Below, one piece after another: positions 6,331-8,523 of a DNA stretch of 8,523 nt. The stretch is from Actinomycetota bacterium (GTDB taxonomy: Bacteria > Actinomycetota > Acidimicrobiia > Acidimicrobiales > CADCSY01): assembly GCA_016178435.1 (NCBI GenBank), contig JACOTK010000088.1, positions 1 through 8,523 of the forward strand. The letters are read 5' to 3'. Numbering within the stretch: position 1 is the first letter of the stretch; every line of letters begins with the position of its first letter. The translations under genes and the position numbers were made by a program. The notes below the pieces were generated by a model, which did not search any database, was not told the origin of the DNA, and worked only from the letters and a program-made list of their open reading frames with translations.

Positions 6331-6351
6331 ATCCACCGGAACCATGAACAG

Positions 6352-6358
6352 AAAGGAG
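6352..6358 (+). promoter_or_regulatory. Strong ribosome binding site for the second surface protein
   Basis: AAAGGAG lies 7 bases before ATG 6366. It is the same motif as at the first surface-protein gene and contrasts with the weak site of the gene between them, which points to higher translation of the two secreted paralogues. Confidence 0.65.
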
Positions 6359-6365
6359 ATGGGCA

Positions 6366-6980
6366 ATGCGAAGACTCCGTGTCGTCACCCTCATCTCCTT
6401 GACCATCGGCCTCGCCGTCAACCTGAGCGGGATGGGCACCTGGGCCGCCTTCACGTCGTCGACAAGCAGTCTCGCCAACTCCTTCACCTCGGGCACGGTC
6501 ATCCTGAGTGACGACGATGGGGGCAGCACCGCGATGTTCACGGTTGCTCTGGGGGTCATGACTCCGAATGTGACGGTGTCCCGATGCATCGCCGTCACCT
6601 ACACCGGCAGCCTCCCGGCCAATGTGGTCCTCTTTCGGGGCAGTGGCGCCATCGGCGGAACAGGTCTCGAGACCGACCTGAACCTCAAGGTCACCCGCGG
6701 AACCGGCGCGACCTTCCCCACGTGCACAGGGTTCACCGCCGATGCGACCAACTACCTGGGCGCGGGCGCCGGTGTGATCTTCAACACGGCAACGATCACG
6801 ACCTATCCGCTCGAGGCCGGCACTCCCATTCAGGATCCTCCCGGCACTGCCGAGGTGTGGACGAATACCGAAACCCACGTGTACAAGTTCGACGTCACGG
6901 TCAAGAGCACGGCCCCTGACACCCAACAGGGCAAGGTGGCCAACGCGATCGACTTTTCCTGGAAGGCCACGAACACATGA
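6366..6980 (+). CDS. SipW-cognate secreted surface protein, second two-cysteine paralogue
   Basis: This 204-residue protein has a basic start (MRRLRVV), a hydrophobic core (8-22), then GTWAAFTSSTSSLANSFTSG. GTWAAF is identical to the cleavage region of Bacillus TasA as I recall it. Predicted cut after A28, the same position as in the first surface protein. The mature protein follows its paralogue in order: GTVILSDDDGG, CIAVTYTGSL (C74), a glycine-rich turn, LKVTRGTGATFPTCTGF (C120), VIFNTATITTYPL, and a closing YKFDVTVKSTAPD strand leading to DFSWKATNT. The upstream paralogue has CINVTFTGNL, LLVEQGTG...FPGCSG, PIFNSTLQDF and YRFTVDVQDN in the same order, so the two arose by duplication and have diverged strongly. 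The stop overlaps the start of the signal peptidase gene by ATGA, indicating translational coupling of substrate and processing enzyme. Polymerisation or binding partner is unknown. Confidence 0.86.
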   Translation: MRRLRVVTLISLTIGLAVNLSGMGTWAAFTSSTSSLANSFTSGTVILSDDDGGSTAMFTVALGVMTPNVTVSRCIAVTYTGSLPANVVLFRGSGAIGGTGLETDLNLKVTRGTGATFPTCTGFTADATNYLGAGAGVIFNTATITTYPLEAGTPIQDPPGTAEVWTNTETHVYKFDVTVKSTAPDTQQGKVANAIDFSWKATNT

Positions 6981-8215
6981 CCCTGGCCCCCCCGGATCTC
7001 CGTTCGGAAGGGCCAGAACCGGCTGTTGTCCCTTGGTCCGCCGATGGCACCGACGTTTCCCTCGGGGGAGTCCGCCTTGTCCGAGGCCCGCTGAGTCGCC
7101 GTGAGCGAAAGCGCATCGATCGTGCCGTTGCCGGCGCCTCTCCCGAGGAGAGGGGTGAGCTGCGACGTCAACTCCTGGGCGGCAGCGCGCCGATGAGGCC
7201 CGGGGTGCGGGAAGCCCTTGACATCCCGCGCCACGTCGAACCGCCGGAGACCCCTACCATCCCTGCGGGCGTGGTGGGCAACCTCCTGACGTCCGAGTCC
7301 GCGCGAGCGTTGTCCCTCGATGCTGCGACCACCCAAGAGGCAGCTACGCCGATGCCGCACACGATCGAGTTGAGGCCCGACGTCGAGCTTGAGGCAAAGG
7401 TGGCACTGGTCGCCGCCGTCGAGCAACAGGTTCTGACCGAGTTGGGAGTCGCCCCGCCGCCCCGTCGCGGAGGCAAACCGAGCCGCCGGGAACGTAGGGA
7501 GGCCAAGCGCCCGAAGGCGATCCGTTTCGCCGACTGCATCGATCTTGCCGACGAGGTCCTGGTTCTCACCGATGGTGCCGAGTCGGTCCACGTCGCGCCC
7601 ACCGCCGGCGCGGGTGTACGGGGAGCATCGCCCGACCCCAACGTGACCTATGTCGTGCGGGAGACGACCCCGCTTCGCATCATCCTCACGATCTTTGTCT
7701 GGGTGGTCATGGGCGCCGGCATGAGCCTTGGGGCCCTGCTCGCCGCCCCACCCTTGGTGGGCCACAAGACCATGGTGGTGTTGTCGGGAAGCATGACGCC
7801 CACCCTGGACATCGGAGACGTCGTGATCGACCGGACGATCGACGTCCTCGACGTCAAGATGGGCGACATCATCACGTTTCGTGATCCGATCCACCCGAAA
7901 CGGACGGTGACCCATCGCGTCCGGGCGATGAGCGTCAAGGACGGGACGGTCACGTTCACGACCCGCGGTGATGCAAACACCAGCAATGAGTCCTGGAAGA
8001 TCCCTTCCTCGGGCAAGATCGGTCGAGTCGTCCTGAGGGTTCCCAAACTGGGCTATGTCCTTGGCTGGGCCTGGTCGCCGAAGGTTCGCGTGGGGTTCGT
8101 CGTCGTTCCGATGCTCTTCTTCGGCGCTCTCGAGATTGCGGCCATCTGGCGAAGCCCGGACGACCCCGCCCCGAAGGCAAGGAAGGGGAAGGGCGGGAGC
8201 AAGGCGAGGAAGTGA
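6977..8215 (+). CDS. SipW/ER-type signal peptidase I with long N-terminal extension
   Basis: The C-terminal half is a signal peptidase of the archaeal/ER/SipW type, which uses a Ser-His pair rather than Ser-Lys. A membrane helix at about 233-257 leads to VVLSGSMTPTLDIGDVV, with S272 the nucleophile. KMGDIITFRD (294-303) follows, then TVTHRV with H313 as general base, then TTRGDANTSNE with the conserved Asp D332. A second helix at about 372-390 and a basic tail close the protein. It should release the mature surface proteins outside the membrane. The first ~230 residues are not part of SipW, which is about 190 residues in total. They are hydrophilic and probably cytoplasmic, with two basic patches (SRRERKRIDR, SRRERREAKRPK) and an acidic, helical middle (ELRPDVELEAKVALVAAVEQ). 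The ATGA overlap with the preceding gene supports this start and therefore the extension. Function of the extension unknown. Confidence 0.9.
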   Translation: MTLAPPDLRSEGPEPAVVPWSADGTDVSLGGVRLVRGPLSRRERKRIDRAVAGASPEERGELRRQLLGGSAPMRPGVREALDIPRHVEPPETPTIPAGVVGNLLTSESARALSLDAATTQEAATPMPHTIELRPDVELEAKVALVAAVEQQVLTELGVAPPPRRGGKPSRRERREAKRPKAIRFADCIDLADEVLVLTDGAESVHVAPTAGAGVRGASPDPNVTYVVRETTPLRIILTIFVWVVMGAGMSLGALLAAPPLVGHKTMVVLSGSMTPTLDIGDVVIDRTIDVLDVKMGDIITFRDPIHPKRTVTHRVRAMSVKDGTVTFTTRGDANTSNESWKIPSSGKIGRVVLRVPKLGYVLGWAWSPKVRVGFVVVPMLFFGALEIAAIWRSPDDPAPKARKGKGGSKARK

Positions 8216-8523
8216 TGCGATCCCGCACCAAAGGCGCCCTGAAGCTCGTCGGTCTCTGCCTTGTTGTCGCGCCCATGCTCACCACGGGAACCACGACCGC
8301 GGCATTCACCTCCCGGGCCACCAATGCGGCCAACAGCTTCACGGCCGAGCCTGACTGGGTCGGGCCGCCCGTCAATGGCGCCATGCTGCAAAAGACGGAG
8401 GGGTACACGGGTGGCTTCCTTCGCACGGGCGGCACCTAGCGCAGCTACGCGAATGTCGGACCCGATTCGGGCAATCCGGCTGCCGGCATCGCAACCGTGA
8501 CCGCCAACGTGTCTGGCGTCACC
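8215..8523 (+). pseudogene. Third SipW-type secreted protein, interrupted by in-frame TAG, cut by window edge
   Basis: ATG 8215 overlaps the signal peptidase stop (TGATG) and is preceded by GAGGAAG. The first 74 residues contain a basic start (MRSRTKGALK), a hydrophobic core (11-22) and TTAAFTSRATNAANSFTAEP, a SipW-type signal peptide with probable cleavage after A30. The N-A-A-N-S-F-T segment is the usual start of the mature protein. The frame meets TAG at 8437-8439, but the same frame continues open to the window end with family-like sequence: SYANVGPDSGNPAAGIATVT, then ANVSGVT. No frame change is needed, so one substitution explains it: TAG is one base from a Tyr (TAC/TAT) or Gln (CAG) codon. 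From memory, relatives carry Tyr in an otherwise similar GGTY.VYANV stretch. The stop leaves only a ~44-residue mature peptide. It could be a recent null mutation, a sequencing error, or read through. The 3' end is outside the window. Confidence 0.75.

Noticed and set aside
5685..6926. 413-codon minus-strand frame opposite the surface-protein genes
   Set aside because: The plus strand carries SipW-type proteins with correct starts and ribosome sites. The antisense frame has only low-complexity Arg/Gly-rich sequence.
6830..7915. 361-codon minus-strand frame opposite the signal peptidase
   Set aside because: It is an antisense shadow of a gene with full catalytic motifs, and its His/Arg/Gly-rich composition is not protein-like.
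1..8523. CRISPR arrays, tRNA or rRNA genes
   Set aside because: No regularly spaced direct repeats and no tRNA-like cloverleaf or rRNA sequence was seen on either strand.

Overview
This is a high-GC window with actinobacterial character: GC-rich third codon positions, ATGA/TGATG-coupled genes and GTG starts. The protein types suggest an actinomycete or an acidimicrobial lineage. The exact taxon cannot be read from the sequence, so that placement is inference. The window has two parts: a graveyard of nested mobile DNA on the left (about 1-2970), and a cell-surface locus on the right (about 2965-8523).

Mobile part. Positions 1-110 (minus strand) are the C-terminal end of an IS3-family OrfB transposase. 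It breaks off at a small nested inverted-repeat structure (111-140). I read that structure as the terminus of a second element carrying a DUF6262/TnpC-like accessory gene (162-479) and, coupled to it by ATGA, the C-terminal remnant of a tyrosine recombinase (476-997). The remnant is broken by a one-base frameshift near 803 and has no N-terminus. It ends at the left inverted repeat of a third element, an insertion sequence of about 1.97 kb (998-2970). That IS has 20-bp terminal inverted repeats (18/20 matching) and an apparently intact 571-aa DDE transposase of IS4-like fold. It shows no target-site duplication, and its flanks are unrelated, so an adjacent deletion or rearrangement has probably occurred.

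Surface part. Directly against the IS right end is a minus-strand gene for a polytopic O-antigen ligase/polymerase-like protein with a C-terminal TPR region (2965-4797). Its stop codon lies inside the IS inverted repeat. Divergent from it is a small two-helix membrane protein (about 4861-5070), followed by an intrinsic terminator (5090-5110). Next comes a five-gene plus-strand cluster that looks like a dedicated secretion and assembly operon for TasA/camelysin-type surface proteins. It contains a SipW-cognate secreted protein with two cysteines (5198-5767), a membrane-anchored beta-sandwich protein (5797-6330), a second SipW-cognate two-cysteine paralogue (6366-6980), and a SipW/ER-type Ser-His signal peptidase with an unusual ~230-residue N-terminal extension (6977-8215). 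The fifth gene encodes a third SipW-type signal-peptide protein (from 8215), whose frame is interrupted by an in-frame TAG at 8437-8439 and runs off the window edge.

Working model (inference): the signal peptidase cleaves the AAF/SAF-type signal peptides of its neighbours, which then form a surface fibre or coat. The 177-aa protein could serve as anchor or assembly factor. The glycan ligase next door may act on the same surface. The most unusual points are the extended signal peptidase, the in-frame stop in the third substrate, and the IS-supplied stop codon of the ligase.
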